Shown here: positions 1 through 6,330 of the stretch, in pieces
Layout: every line of letters begins with the position of its first letter
How positions within the stretch are numbered: the first letter of the stretch is position 1
Notes under the pieces: generated by a model
The model's input: only the letters and a program-made list of their open reading frames with translations
Told to the model about the DNA's origin: nothing
Databases searched by the model: none
DNA from: Paracoccaceae bacterium
Lineage (GTDB): Bacteria > Pseudomonadota > Alphaproteobacteria > Rhodobacterales > Rhodobacteraceae
Assembly: GCA_003551745.1 (NCBI GenBank)
Contig: PUNI01000368.1
Coordinates: forward strand, 1-12,702
DNA: 12,702 bases
Direction: 5' to 3'
Translations under genes and position numbers: made by a program

Positions 1-204
1 CCTCTGACGATCCTCGGCGCCCAATCCTGCGAGCCTAGGTCGAACGGGGCGACACGATCAACCCGTGGTCCGCGAATGCCCCCTCATGCCCCCTAACGCC
101 GCGCCCGGCGCCGGGCCGTGCCGGTTCGGGCGGCGGTGCTGTCCTGGGTGCGGCCCGATTCGGGCCTGGGCCGGGGACCAGGCATTCACCAGCCGCGCCG
201 CCGC
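1..204. other. Gene-free segment with GC-rich palindromes
   Basis: No convincing coding region is seen downstream of the amide hydrolase stop. The segment holds a tandem pair of ATGCCCCCT units (76-84 and 86-94), a perfect 14-bp palindrome GCCCGGCGCCGGGC (103-116), and the hairpin at 152-166. The short open frames here show no recognisable protein and appear to be chance frames in GC-rich DNA. Confidence 0.5.
152..166 (-). terminator. Hairpin downstream of the amide hydrolase, possible terminator
   Basis: GGCCCGATTCGGGCC is a perfect odd-length inverted repeat (seven-base arms around a central T, or a six-base stem with a three-base loop). It lies about 38 bases past the stop codon of the minus-strand hydrolase gene, where a transcription end would be expected. 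No T-run follows on the minus strand, so it is not a canonical intrinsic terminator; it may only protect the mRNA 3' end. Confidence 0.35.
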
Positions 205-1314
205 TCAGACCTTCGCCGCTAGCAGCGTGGCGGTGGCGTCCGCCGCGCCCAGCTCCAGCTGATGGAGCGGCATCAGCCGCACGCCATCCGCCTGCGCCTT
301 CAGTGCCTTGAGGTCGATCATCTGGTAGTTCAGGCCGGTGCAGGTGCGCAGGAAGAAGCGCCCGCGTTCCATGTCGGAGAGGTTCGTCCAGGAGGTGTAT
401 TCGGTTGCGAATTCCGACGGGTTGGGGTTCAGGCGGGAGAGGGCGCTGCTCTCTCCGCCGCTGGCGGCATCGACGGTGATGCCCTTCGGCCGGTCGAAGT
501 TGTTCATGATATGCGCCAGCGTCACGACGGCGGCATCCGGGGTGTCGGCCTTCTCGGCGAACTGCGCGTAATAGGCCGCGCGCACGAAGCGCCCGACGGA
601 GGTGTTCGAGGCCGGCAGGCCGGCGGTGGCGATGCCGGAGTCCGGCTGCTGCACCTCCAGCGCGCCGAACTGCGCCTTCGGCTGGTCGATGTTGCTGAGA
701 AAGGTGTAGTTGGCGAGATTGGTCAGGTGCCAGTCGAAGCTGGGGCCGTTGGTCATCACCCCCACCGGGTTGTCATGCACCCTGCCGACACCGTCCTCGA
801 ACTCGATCACGATCGAGGCCCCACCGCGGTCGTGCAGGACGAAATGCACCGGCGGCGCCTCGCCCCCGAGCATGGCCAGCGGCTCGAGGATCACCGGCAG
901 CCCCTCCAGCGCCGCCTTGACATCGGCCACGGTGGAGAACTGCCCCAGCGCCCAGCTGCCCAGATCGACCGCCGAGAGCACGGCCTTGGTGCGGTCGGCC
1001 ACATGCTGCGCCCCGCCCACCGAGGGATAGGCCAGCAGGCTGAAGGTCAGCCCGGCCTCGTTCATCCCTTCCAGCGGCTTGAGGTCGCCCGGCTCCAGCG
1101 GGGCGTCTGCGGTGGGCACCCGGGCGGGCATCACCACGGCGAGCGTTGCCAATTTGGTGGTAAACGCGACCGCCGCGGTCCCCTCGGCCTGCGAGGTGAA
1201 GGGAACCCCGGCCGGCACGAAGACGAGTTGATAGGGCAATTCCATCTGCAACTCGAGGGTGCGGCCCAGATACGCCGCCCCGTTTGCGTCGCGATACTGC
1301 AGCGACGTGCACAT
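205..1314 (-). CDS. Linear amide C-N hydrolase, choloylglycine hydrolase family
   Basis: This 369-residue protein looks like an N-terminal nucleophile hydrolase of the bile salt hydrolase/penicillin V acylase family, which cleaves linear amide bonds of N-acyl compounds. The sequence starts Met-Cys, so removal of Met exposes Cys2 as nucleophile. Further family residues by position are Arg18, Asn85 (GMNEAGL), Asn189 in TNGPSFDWHLTNL and Arg242 (SVGRFVRA). Position 21, usually Asp, is Glu here. No signal peptide precedes Cys2, so the enzyme is predicted to be cytoplasmic. The start is supported by AAGGAG about six bases upstream. The true substrate cannot be read from sequence; bile salts are unlikely in a free-living bacterium and N-acyl amino acids, lactones or other amides are alternatives. 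The upstream 1339-1365 element links it to the transport genes. Confidence 0.88.
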   Translation of the reverse strand: MCTSLQYRDANGAAYLGRTLELQMELPYQLVFVPAGVPFTSQAEGTAAVAFTTKLATLAVVMPARVPTADAPLEPGDLKPLEGMNEAGLTFSLLAYPSVGGAQHVADRTKAVLSAVDLGSWALGQFSTVADVKAALEGLPVILEPLAMLGGEAPPVHFVLHDRGGASIVIEFEDGVGRVHDNPVGVMTNGPSFDWHLTNLANYTFLSNIDQPKAQFGALEVQQPDSGIATAGLPASNTSVGRFVRAAYYAQFAEKADTPDAAVVTLAHIMNNFDRPKGITVDAASGGESSALSRLNPNPSEFATEYTSWTNLSDMERGRFFLRTCTGLNYQMIDLKALKAQADGVRLMPLHQLELGAADATATLLAAKV

Positions 1315-1338
1315 TTCGATTCTCCTTCAGCTTTTCCG

Positions 1339-1365
1339 GCAGGTTTTGCCTGCAAAATGACATGC
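1339..1365. promoter_or_regulatory. 27-bp putative operator upstream of the amide hydrolase (copy 1)
   Basis: The core TTTTGCCTGCAAAA (1344-1357) is a palindrome with six-base perfect arms and a CT centre. It lies 24 bases upstream of the hydrolase ATG. The full 27-bp block shares 19 of 27 positions with the block at 6147-6173 and 16 of 27 with that at 6281-6307. Pattern common to all three: TTT-N4-TGYAAAA-N2-AC-N-TGY. I infer a repressor or activator site, bound by the local IclR protein or an unlinked regulator. Confidence 0.55.
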
Positions 1366-1470
1366 TCTCGGCCCGCCGGGCTCTAGCGGCTTCGCGGGTT
1401 GGGTCCAAGGGTCGTGCCGATGCTGGCTCGGGTCAAGCAGGTCGGCTCGGCCAACGTCCGGCCGGGCGGC

Positions 1471-3312
1471 TCAGCGACCTGTCGCGGCGTCGACGCTGCG
1501 CGGCTCGTCAGCCTGCTGCGGCGCATCCGCAGGCCCACGCGCCTGTTCCTCCGCGCCCGGGCCTGCAGCGCCGGCGTCGCTGCGGTCGATGAAGACGGTG
1601 TGCGTGCGCGTGGCCAGCCGCACGCCGCAATGCTCGGCTGCGCGCATGATGGCGACCAGCAGTTCTTCCTGGACCTCGAGAAACCGGCCGTAGTCCGTCG
1701 TCGGCACATGCGCGCGCACCTCGATGTTGATCGCGGAATTCCCGAAGTCGGTCACATTCACCCGCGGCAGGTCCGCGCTCCGTTCGATCATTGGATGCGC
1801 CAGCAGCATCCCGCGGATCTCGGCGAGCAGGCATTCCAGTTGCTCGGGCGTCGTCTTGTACCCCAGGCCGAGGGTCTGCAGGAAGAGGCACTTGTTGCGC
1901 AGCGAGTAGTTGATGATCCGGGCGTTCACCAGCTCGGAGTTCGGCACCGTCGTCAGCGCACCGTCGTGCCCGCGCAGCCGCGAGGAGCGTGGCCCGATGT
2001 TCTCGACGAAGCCGCTGCCGCCCTCGAAATCGACGAAATCGCCGACCCGGAACGGTCGGTCGGCGAACAGGGTCAGGCCGCCGAAGAGGTTCTCGACCGT
2101 CGCCCTGGCGGCGAGGGCGACGGCGAAGCCGCCGACCCCGAGCCCGGCGACCAGGCCGAGGGCGGGCACGCCGACCTCGTTGAGCCCGAGGATCAGCAGG
2201 AAGCCGGCCGACAGGAGGGCCAGGACCTTGCCGACCAGCCGCAACAGGTTGGCGCTGAAGGGGTTCTCCCGCGCCACCGGGCTTGCGATGACTGCCTCGA
2301 CCAGGGTGAGGATCGTAAGCCAGAGCGCCCAGGCGGCGGCGACGTAGAGGGCGAGCAGCGTTACCGCGCGTTCCACCTGCGCGAACCCGCCGCCCGACAG
2401 GTTGACCTCGATGTCGACGAAGCTCCGCGCCCACAGCAGCATCAGCGCCAGCAGCGCCGGCGCGCTGAGGCGCGCCAGGAGGCGGATAGCCTTGCCGGCG
2501 CCTTCCGTCAGCCGCGCCAGAGCCTGCATCCAGAGTATCAGGATGCAGGCGATGGCGAACCAGATCGCGAGGGTCAGAAGCAGCTTCCACACGGGCGTGT
2601 CGAACAGGGCCGTGTGGGTCAGCCGGTCCGGCAGCCGATCGATCGCGACACCGGTAAGGAACGGCCCGCTGAGATTGCTCTGGCTGCGGTGCCAGTTCTC
2701 CACGGCACTGGCCTGCTGCAGCGGGAAGCCGATGATAACCCGGTGGAACTCGGGCAGCTGCGCCAGGGTGGCGGGTGAGAACAGCCACCGTCCGGCGCGG
2801 TCACCCTCTTCCATCTTTACGATCGCGATCTCGGTGCCGGGGATCAGGAACGGGCTCTGCGGGTCGCTGTCGGCCGTGGCGGCAAGCGCCCGGTCGAGAT
2901 CCTGCACCGGCAGCCGCAGCAGGATGTCGAAGAGGAAGGCGAAGGCGGCGCCGGCGACCTCCTGGCGGAAGGCCGGCGGCAGGTCGCTGGTATCGAAGAG
3001 CGTGGCCGCCCGTCCCACGCCCTCTTCGAAGGCGCGCGCCCGGGCATGGTCCGGCGCGGCGCGATAGGCCAGGTAGGCCGCCTCGATCTGGCGCGCGAGG
3101 TCGAGGAAGGAGCCCAGGGTGGCACCGGGGCTCGACGCATCGAGCGGCGCCAGGGGCCGGCTGGACTGCGCCGCGGTCTCGCCGGGCAGCCACAGCGCGC
3201 AGCAGAGCGCGAGCAGCAAGGCCAGCCTGCAGGCGAGCCGCCGGAGCGCCGGCGGGCAGTGGGTGGTGCGGCAGTGCCGTCCCGTCGTGTTCGCCCCGCA
3301 TCCCGTCGTCAT
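1471..3312 (-). CDS. MscS-family mechanosensitive ion channel with extended N-terminus
   Basis: This 613-residue inner-membrane protein should gate in response to membrane tension and release solutes on osmotic downshock. Residues about 22-48 form a hydrophobic export signal ending near TAAQ. A periplasmic domain of roughly 190 residues without recognised motifs follows. Membrane segments lie near 242-264, 283-300, 315-343, 358-378 and 380-408. The last is the glycine/alanine-rich pore helix (GLVAGLGVGGFAVALAARA), followed by the family hallmark FADRPFRVGDFVDF (416-429), the VPNSELVNARIINYS stretch (456-470) and the cytoplasmic alpha/beta domain to about 576. The tail after 577 is low-complexity Ala/Gly/Glu/Gln. 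GAGGG six bases upstream supports this start. It is longer than E. coli MscS (286 residues) and resembles medium-size MscS relatives. It probably has no functional link to its neighbours. Confidence 0.93.
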   Translation of the reverse strand: MTTGCGANTTGRHCRTTHCPPALRRLACRLALLLALCCALWLPGETAAQSSRPLAPLDASSPGATLGSFLDLARQIEAAYLAYRAAPDHARARAFEEGVGRAATLFDTSDLPPAFRQEVAGAAFAFLFDILLRLPVQDLDRALAATADSDPQSPFLIPGTEIAIVKMEEGDRAGRWLFSPATLAQLPEFHRVIIGFPLQQASAVENWHRSQSNLSGPFLTGVAIDRLPDRLTHTALFDTPVWKLLLTLAIWFAIACILILWMQALARLTEGAGKAIRLLARLSAPALLALMLLWARSFVDIEVNLSGGGFAQVERAVTLLALYVAAAWALWLTILTLVEAVIASPVARENPFSANLLRLVGKVLALLSAGFLLILGLNEVGVPALGLVAGLGVGGFAVALAARATVENLFGGLTLFADRPFRVGDFVDFEGGSGFVENIGPRSSRLRGHDGALTTVPNSELVNARIINYSLRNKCLFLQTLGLGYKTTPEQLECLLAEIRGMLLAHPMIERSADLPRVNVTDFGNSAINIEVRAHVPTTDYGRFLEVQEELLVAIMRAAEHCGVRLATRTHTVFIDRSDAGAAGPGAEEQARGPADAPQQADEPRSVDAATGR

Positions 3313-3691
3313 CGGCGGCCCTCAGGGACTGATGCGGTCTGCCGCTCCCGACGGTTGCTGCACGAGCGGCCGCCGTGGCCGACGCACGGAAATTGCGCCG
3401 GGAAGATCCATATGCCAGCTTGGCTGCCCCGCATTCCTCACCTCCATTAGGGCTCGCTGGGGCCACTCTGAATGCGGCCGCTCCCGGTGTGGTCGCGCGA
3501 CCCTATCCGATGCCGCGGACGATGACACCTCCTGCCGAATGCGTCATCGCCTCCGCGTGACTGGTCGCCGCGGGACAGCGGGTCGGACGGGCCCGACCGC
3601 GACGCCAGAACTGGGGCTGCGAACCCTGCCGCGAACCGGTCCGCCCTTCCGCGCGGGGGCATTGTTCGCCGGCGGTGCTGCTCGATCCCTG

Positions 3692-3703
3692 GGGCATATG
3701 CCC
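3692..3703. promoter_or_regulatory. Perfect 12-bp palindrome in the iclR upstream region
   Basis: GGGCATATGCCC is a perfect inverted repeat with an A/T-rich centre in otherwise GC-rich DNA, 60 bases upstream of the first candidate iclR start and just upstream of the candidate -35. Its symmetry and location suit a protein-binding site, but a single copy gives no proof. Confidence 0.3.
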
Positions 3704-3719
3704 TGCCGTCGCTTCGGGC

Positions 3720-3750
3720 TTGGCCCGGCACCGCCATTTCACCTATGAAA
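3720..3750 (+). promoter_or_regulatory. Putative iclR promoter with overlapping inverted repeat
   Basis: TTGGCC (3720-3725) and TATGAA (3744-3749), 18 bases apart, give a moderate sigma-70-like match (4/6 each). The -10 is embedded in TTTCACCTATGAAA (3737-3750), an inverted repeat with five-base arms TTTCA/TGAAA around a four-base centre. IclR-family proteins commonly repress their own genes, and a palindrome over the -10 fits that. The block from 3732 also matches 8 of the 13 invariant positions of the 27-bp element, so it may be a diverged copy. Confidence 0.4.
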
Positions 3751-3763
3751 CGCATGGCTGACA

Positions 3764-4591
3764 ATGGGGCGCCGCATGACCACGCCGTCCGCAACCCGGT
3801 ACTCGGCTCCCGCGCTGGAGAAGGGGCTCGACATTCTCGAGCTATTGTCGCGCGCCGATGCCGGGTTGACCCAGGCCGAGATCGCCCGGTCGCTCGGCCG
3901 GTCGGTCAGCGAGATCTTCCGCATGCTCGTCGTGCTCACCCAGCGCGGGTACCTCGCGCAGGATCCCGAATCGGACCGCTACATGCTGACCACGCTGCTG
4001 TTCGAGATCGCCCATCGCACGCCGCTGGTCCGGCGGCTGACGGCGCTGGCCGGTCCGCTGATGAAACGGCTCACCCAGGAGATCAACCAGTCGGCGCATC
4101 TGGCGGTGCTGTCGGGGGACGCGATCCTGGTGGTGGGCCAGGTCGACAGCCCCGGCAACAACGTGATGAGCGTCCGCCTCGGGGCCCGGATCGATGTCTG
4201 GCAGGCCTCGTCGGGGCGGGTGATCCTGGCCTTCCTCGCGCCCGAGGATCTCGACGAGGTGTTCCGCACCGTGCCGAAGCCCGACACGCTGGACGAGGCG
4301 GCGCTGCGCGCGGAACTCGCGCAGATCCGGCGGCTGGGCCACGAGGTGCGCGACAGTTTCATGGTGCGCGGGATCGTCAACATCTCGGCGCCGGTGATCG
4401 ACCATTCCGGCCGCGCCATCGCGGCCCTTACGGTGCCGCATCTGGAGCGCTTCCACGACAGCGTGAGCTTCGACGACTGCCGCCGCAGGCTGATCGCAAC
4501 GGCCGCGGAACTGTCGCGGGCGGTGGGGGCGGCGGCGGTGCCCTCCGCTGCCCCGGGGCCCGGGATCGCGGGCGGCTCGGCCGGGCCCTGA
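3764..4591 (+). CDS. IclR-family transcriptional regulator
   Basis: This 275-residue protein has the IclR layout: an N-terminal winged helix-turn-helix (about 14-75, starting YSAPALEKGLDILELL, recognition region LTQAEIARSLGRSVSEIFRML) and a C-terminal effector-binding domain (about 85-255; motifs SAHLAVLSGDAILVVGQVD, ASSGRVILAFL, and SAPVIDHSGRAIAALTVP). Such dimeric repressors or activators typically sense small organic acids or aromatics and control nearby catabolic genes. It lies beside the convergent Gfo/Idh-MaoC unit and about 1.7 kb from the transporter operon, so it is the likely regulator of both. The start is uncertain: 3764 has no clear ribosome site, while ATG at 3776 has a weak GGGG six bases upstream. 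The last 25 residues are Ala/Gly/Pro-rich and probably disordered. Confidence 0.92.
   Translation: MGRRMTTPSATRYSAPALEKGLDILELLSRADAGLTQAEIARSLGRSVSEIFRMLVVLTQRGYLAQDPESDRYMLTTLLFEIAHRTPLVRRLTALAGPLMKRLTQEINQSAHLAVLSGDAILVVGQVDSPGNNVMSVRLGARIDVWQASSGRVILAFLAPEDLDEVFRTVPKPDTLDEAALRAELAQIRRLGHEVRDSFMVRGIVNISAPVIDHSGRAIAALTVPHLERFHDSVSFDDCRRRLIATAAELSRAVGAAAVPSAAPGPGIAGGSAGP
4556..4588. terminator. Possible bidirectional hairpin at the convergent gene ends
   Basis: GGGCCCGG (4556-4563) and CCGGGCCC (4581-4588) form a perfect eight-base stem with a 17-base loop, ending just before the iclR stop. The convergent oxidoreductase gene stops only nine bases beyond. It could slow transcription from both sides, but it lies in coding DNA and lacks a T-run, so chance GC symmetry is also plausible. 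Confidence 0.25.
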
Positions 4592-4600
4592 GCGCCGGCG

Positions 4601-5665
4601 TCAGTCCAGCTCGAGCGGTTCGGCGGGCCGGGCGGCGGCGCGGAAGCAGGCCTCGATCAGCGCCATGGTGGCATAGGCGTCCTCGACGCCGCTGAAAAGC
4701 CGGTCATCCTCGCCGGCGTCGAAGCGCTGCAGGTTGCGCATCGGTCCCATGAAGGCCTCGATGAACCAGCCCCCCCGCAGCGGCACCTGCTCCCAGTCGC
4801 CGCCCTTGCGGCAGAGCCACAGCTCGTCGGCCTCGCCATGGGGATAGTCGTAGCAAACGCCAAGCTTCACCATCGCCGCGCCCTCGTTGCCCTCGATCCG
4901 CCACCAAGCATCCTGGAACTTCCGGCCGAAGGGGTGGTTGTGGTTGATCGTCATCAGCGCCCGCAGCGGGGCCGGGTAATCGAGGATCAGGCTGGTGCGG
5001 GTCTGCGCGAAACCGGGGGCGCGCGGGTCGGGCAGGGTGCGGGCGAACACGCCCGTGGGTGTGCCGGCCAGCGCCCGCAGCGTGTCGAGGTAGTGGATGG
5101 AGTGGACCGCGATCTCCACCCGCTCCATCGGGATCAGGAAGGGAAAGAGCTGCCAAGGCGTGTAGATGTTCAGCCGCACCTCCACCTCGAGGAGGTCCCC
5201 GATCCAGCCGCGCTCGATGGCCGCGCGCGCGGCCATCATCATCGGCGAGAAGCGCAACTGGAAGTTCATGGCGGCCTTCAGCCCCTTGTCGCGGCACAGC
5301 GCGCGAATGCGGCGGGCGGCGGACTGGTCGGGACCCATCGGTTTCTGGATCAGCACCGCGGCGCCGTCGGGCAGCGCCGGTAGCACGTCGAGGATCGCGC
5401 CCGGCGGCAGCGCAAGGTCGTAGACCGCGCCGGTGCCGTGGGCTGCGGCGGCCGCGGCGGCGCTGTCGAAGACCCGGGCGATGCCATGTTCGACGGCCAC
5501 CGCCTCGGCTCGGCTCCGGTCGATGTCAACGGCGGCGGCAACGGGCAGGTCGGCCATGCGATAGGCCGGAAGATGCGCGTCCTTCACGATGCCGCCGGTG
5601 CCGATGATGACGATGGGTTTGGGCGCAGCAGGGGCGGGCCAGTGCTGAGGCAGTTCGGCGCTCAT
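4601..5665 (-). CDS. Gfo/Idh/MocA-family NAD(P)-dependent oxidoreductase
   Basis: This 354-residue cytoplasmic protein has an N-terminal Rossmann domain (about 17-135) with the dinucleotide loop GTGGIVKDAHLPAY (22-35), the acidic end of strand two at VDID (46-49), and VLIQKPMG (104-111), equivalent to the family's EKP motif but with Gln for Glu. The C-terminal domain (about 136-350) carries HSIHYLD (188-194), the region that usually supplies the catalytic His. Family members oxidise or reduce sugars, inositols, sugar acids or related compounds; the substrate here is unknown. Its ATG overlaps the stop of the MaoC gene upstream (ATGA), showing a two-gene operon with translational coupling. It converges with iclR with only nine bases between stops. 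This places polyol- or sugar-type redox chemistry beside a CoA-thioester enzyme. Confidence 0.9.
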   Translation of the reverse strand: MSAELPQHWPAPAAPKPIVIIGTGGIVKDAHLPAYRMADLPVAAAVDIDRSRAEAVAVEHGIARVFDSAAAAAAAHGTGAVYDLALPPGAILDVLPALPDGAAVLIQKPMGPDQSAARRIRALCRDKGLKAAMNFQLRFSPMMMAARAAIERGWIGDLLEVEVRLNIYTPWQLFPFLIPMERVEIAVHSIHYLDTLRALAGTPTGVFARTLPDPRAPGFAQTRTSLILDYPAPLRALMTINHNHPFGRKFQDAWWRIEGNEGAAMVKLGVCYDYPHGEADELWLCRKGGDWEQVPLRGGWFIEAFMGPMRNLQRFDAGEDDRLFSGVEDAYATMALIEACFRAAARPAEPLELD

Positions 5666-6114
5666 GCCCCGGCCTCGCGGCGTTCGACCAGCAGGATGTG
5701 CTCGCAGTACATCACCGTCCGGCCCTCCTGATTGACGGTCTCGCAGATCTCCACCACCTGGCCGTGGCCGGGGCGCTTGGGGTCGTCGGCCTTGCGGCCG
5801 ATGGTGACGCGGGTGCGGATGGTGTCGCCGGCATGGACCGGTGCGGGAAAGCGCAACCGCTCATAGCCATAGGTGAAGGCGCGGTGGTTGATGACGGTCG
5901 CGGTCAGCCCGATGCCGATGGCGAAGGTCATCGTGCCATGGGCGACCCGTCGGCCGAAGGGCTGGGTGGCGCACCATTCGGCGTCCATGTGATGGGGAAA
6001 GAAATCGCCCGAATGGCCGGCGTGAAACACGATGTCGGCCTCGGTGATGGTGCGCCCGAAGCTCTGCCGTGTCTCGCCGATCTCGTAGTCCTCGAAGAAC
6101 TGCTCGCGCTCCAT
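5662..6114 (-). CDS. MaoC-family (hot-dog fold) acyl-CoA dehydratase/hydratase
   Basis: This 150-residue protein is the usual size of a single-domain MaoC protein, which adds or removes water on CoA thioesters. The N-terminus QFFEDYEIGETRQSFGRTITEADI (5-28) is typical, followed by the active-site segment HSGDFFPHHMDAE (34-46), where Asp37 and His42 match the catalytic Asp/His pair of (R)-specific enoyl-CoA hydratases, and by VAHGTMT (57-63). The third active-site position, often Asn in D-x-N-P, is Phe here. The ATG at 6114 is preferred over an in-frame TTG at 6150, because the predicted -10 (6158-6153) would start transcription downstream of that TTG. It is first in an operon with the Gfo/Idh gene. 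Its likely partner is the CoA-transferase of the divergent operon. Confidence 0.9.
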   Translation of the reverse strand: MEREQFFEDYEIGETRQSFGRTITEADIVFHAGHSGDFFPHHMDAEWCATQPFGRRVAHGTMTFAIGIGLTATVINHRAFTYGYERLRFPAPVHAGDTIRTRVTIGRKADDPKRPGHGQVVEICETVNQEGRTVMYCEHILLVERREAGA

Positions 6115-6146
6115 CGGTCCCCGCCCCCGTCCTGTCTCTTCTGCAA

Positions 6147-6173
6147 CCAAGTTTTGTATGTAAAAGTACCTGC
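6147..6173. promoter_or_regulatory. 27-bp putative operator at the maoC promoter (copy 2)
   Basis: The core TTTTGTATGTAAAA (6152-6165) lies 32 bases upstream of the preferred maoC ATG and overlaps the predicted -10 on the minus strand. The block matches copy 1 at 19 of 27 positions and contains all thirteen positions invariant in the three copies. Overlap with the -10 fits repression by steric block. Confidence 0.58.
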
Positions 6174-6181
6174 GCTGGCAA
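6153..6181 (-). promoter_or_regulatory. Putative sigma-70 promoter of the maoC-Gfo/Idh operon
   Basis: On the minus strand TTGCCA (6181-6176, 5/6 to consensus) is followed after exactly 17 bases by TACAAA (6158-6153, 4/6). Transcription would begin near 6146, giving a leader of about 32 bases before the ATG at 6114. This is the best promoter match noticed in the window. Confidence 0.5.
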
Positions 6182-6280
6182 GGCGCGTCGGAGCCGGCTT
6201 TGCGCTGCGTTGCGGCAGGGCGATTGCGTCAAGGCGTCCGCAGCATCGCTCTCCGGCGGGACACCGTTTCGCTGACGAAA

Positions 6281-6307
6281 ATCCATTTGACTTGCAAAAA
6301 GACTTGT
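6281..6307. promoter_or_regulatory. 27-bp putative operator at the transporter operon promoter (copy 3)
   Basis: This block contains TTTGACTTGCAAA (6286-6298) and the right half TGCAAAAAGACTTG, which matches the same part of copy 1 at 12 of 14 positions. It has all thirteen invariant positions and overlaps the TTGACT -35 candidate. It ends 23 bases before the first candidate start of the operon. The left half is less well conserved than in the other two copies. Confidence 0.52.
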
Positions 6308-6316
6308 CCGTAGATG
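6287..6316 (+). promoter_or_regulatory. Putative promoter of the transporter operon
   Basis: TTGACT (6287-6292, 5/6 to -35 consensus) is followed after 18 bases by TAGATG (6311-6316, a poor -10). Transcription would begin near 6323, very close to the first candidate start codon at 6331. The weak -10 suggests either dependence on an activator or a different exact position. Confidence 0.35.
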
Positions 6317-6330
6317 GGTGCGATGGAGGA

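Larger units (their letters stand above)
3313..3763. other. Gene-free divergent spacer between mscS-like gene and iclR
   Basis: About 450 bases contain no convincing gene: open frames on both strands are short, overlap each other and carry no recognisable protein. The segment should hold promoters for both flanking genes. Visible elements are the palindrome at 3692-3703 and the promoter-like sequence with overlapping inverted repeat at 3720-3750. No tRNA or other RNA gene was recognised. Confidence 0.5.
6115..6330. other. Divergent control region between maoC-like gene and transporter operon
   Basis: The 216-base spacer separates two divergent operons. It carries one 27-bp element and one promoter-like sequence near each end (6147-6181 and 6281-6316), with a GC-rich stretch between. 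This arrangement suggests coordinated control of both operons from one regulator. Confidence 0.6.

Noticed and set aside
1399..2778. Long plus-strand open frame of 459 codons.
   Set aside because: It is antisense to the MscS-family gene, whose motifs and ribosome site are unambiguous; the frame's Arg/Gln/Asp-rich sequence is that of a shadow.
6115..6150. TTG start at 6150 extending the MaoC protein by 12 residues.
   Set aside because: The predicted promoter would start transcription at about 6146, inside this extension, and the added residues are not MaoC-like.
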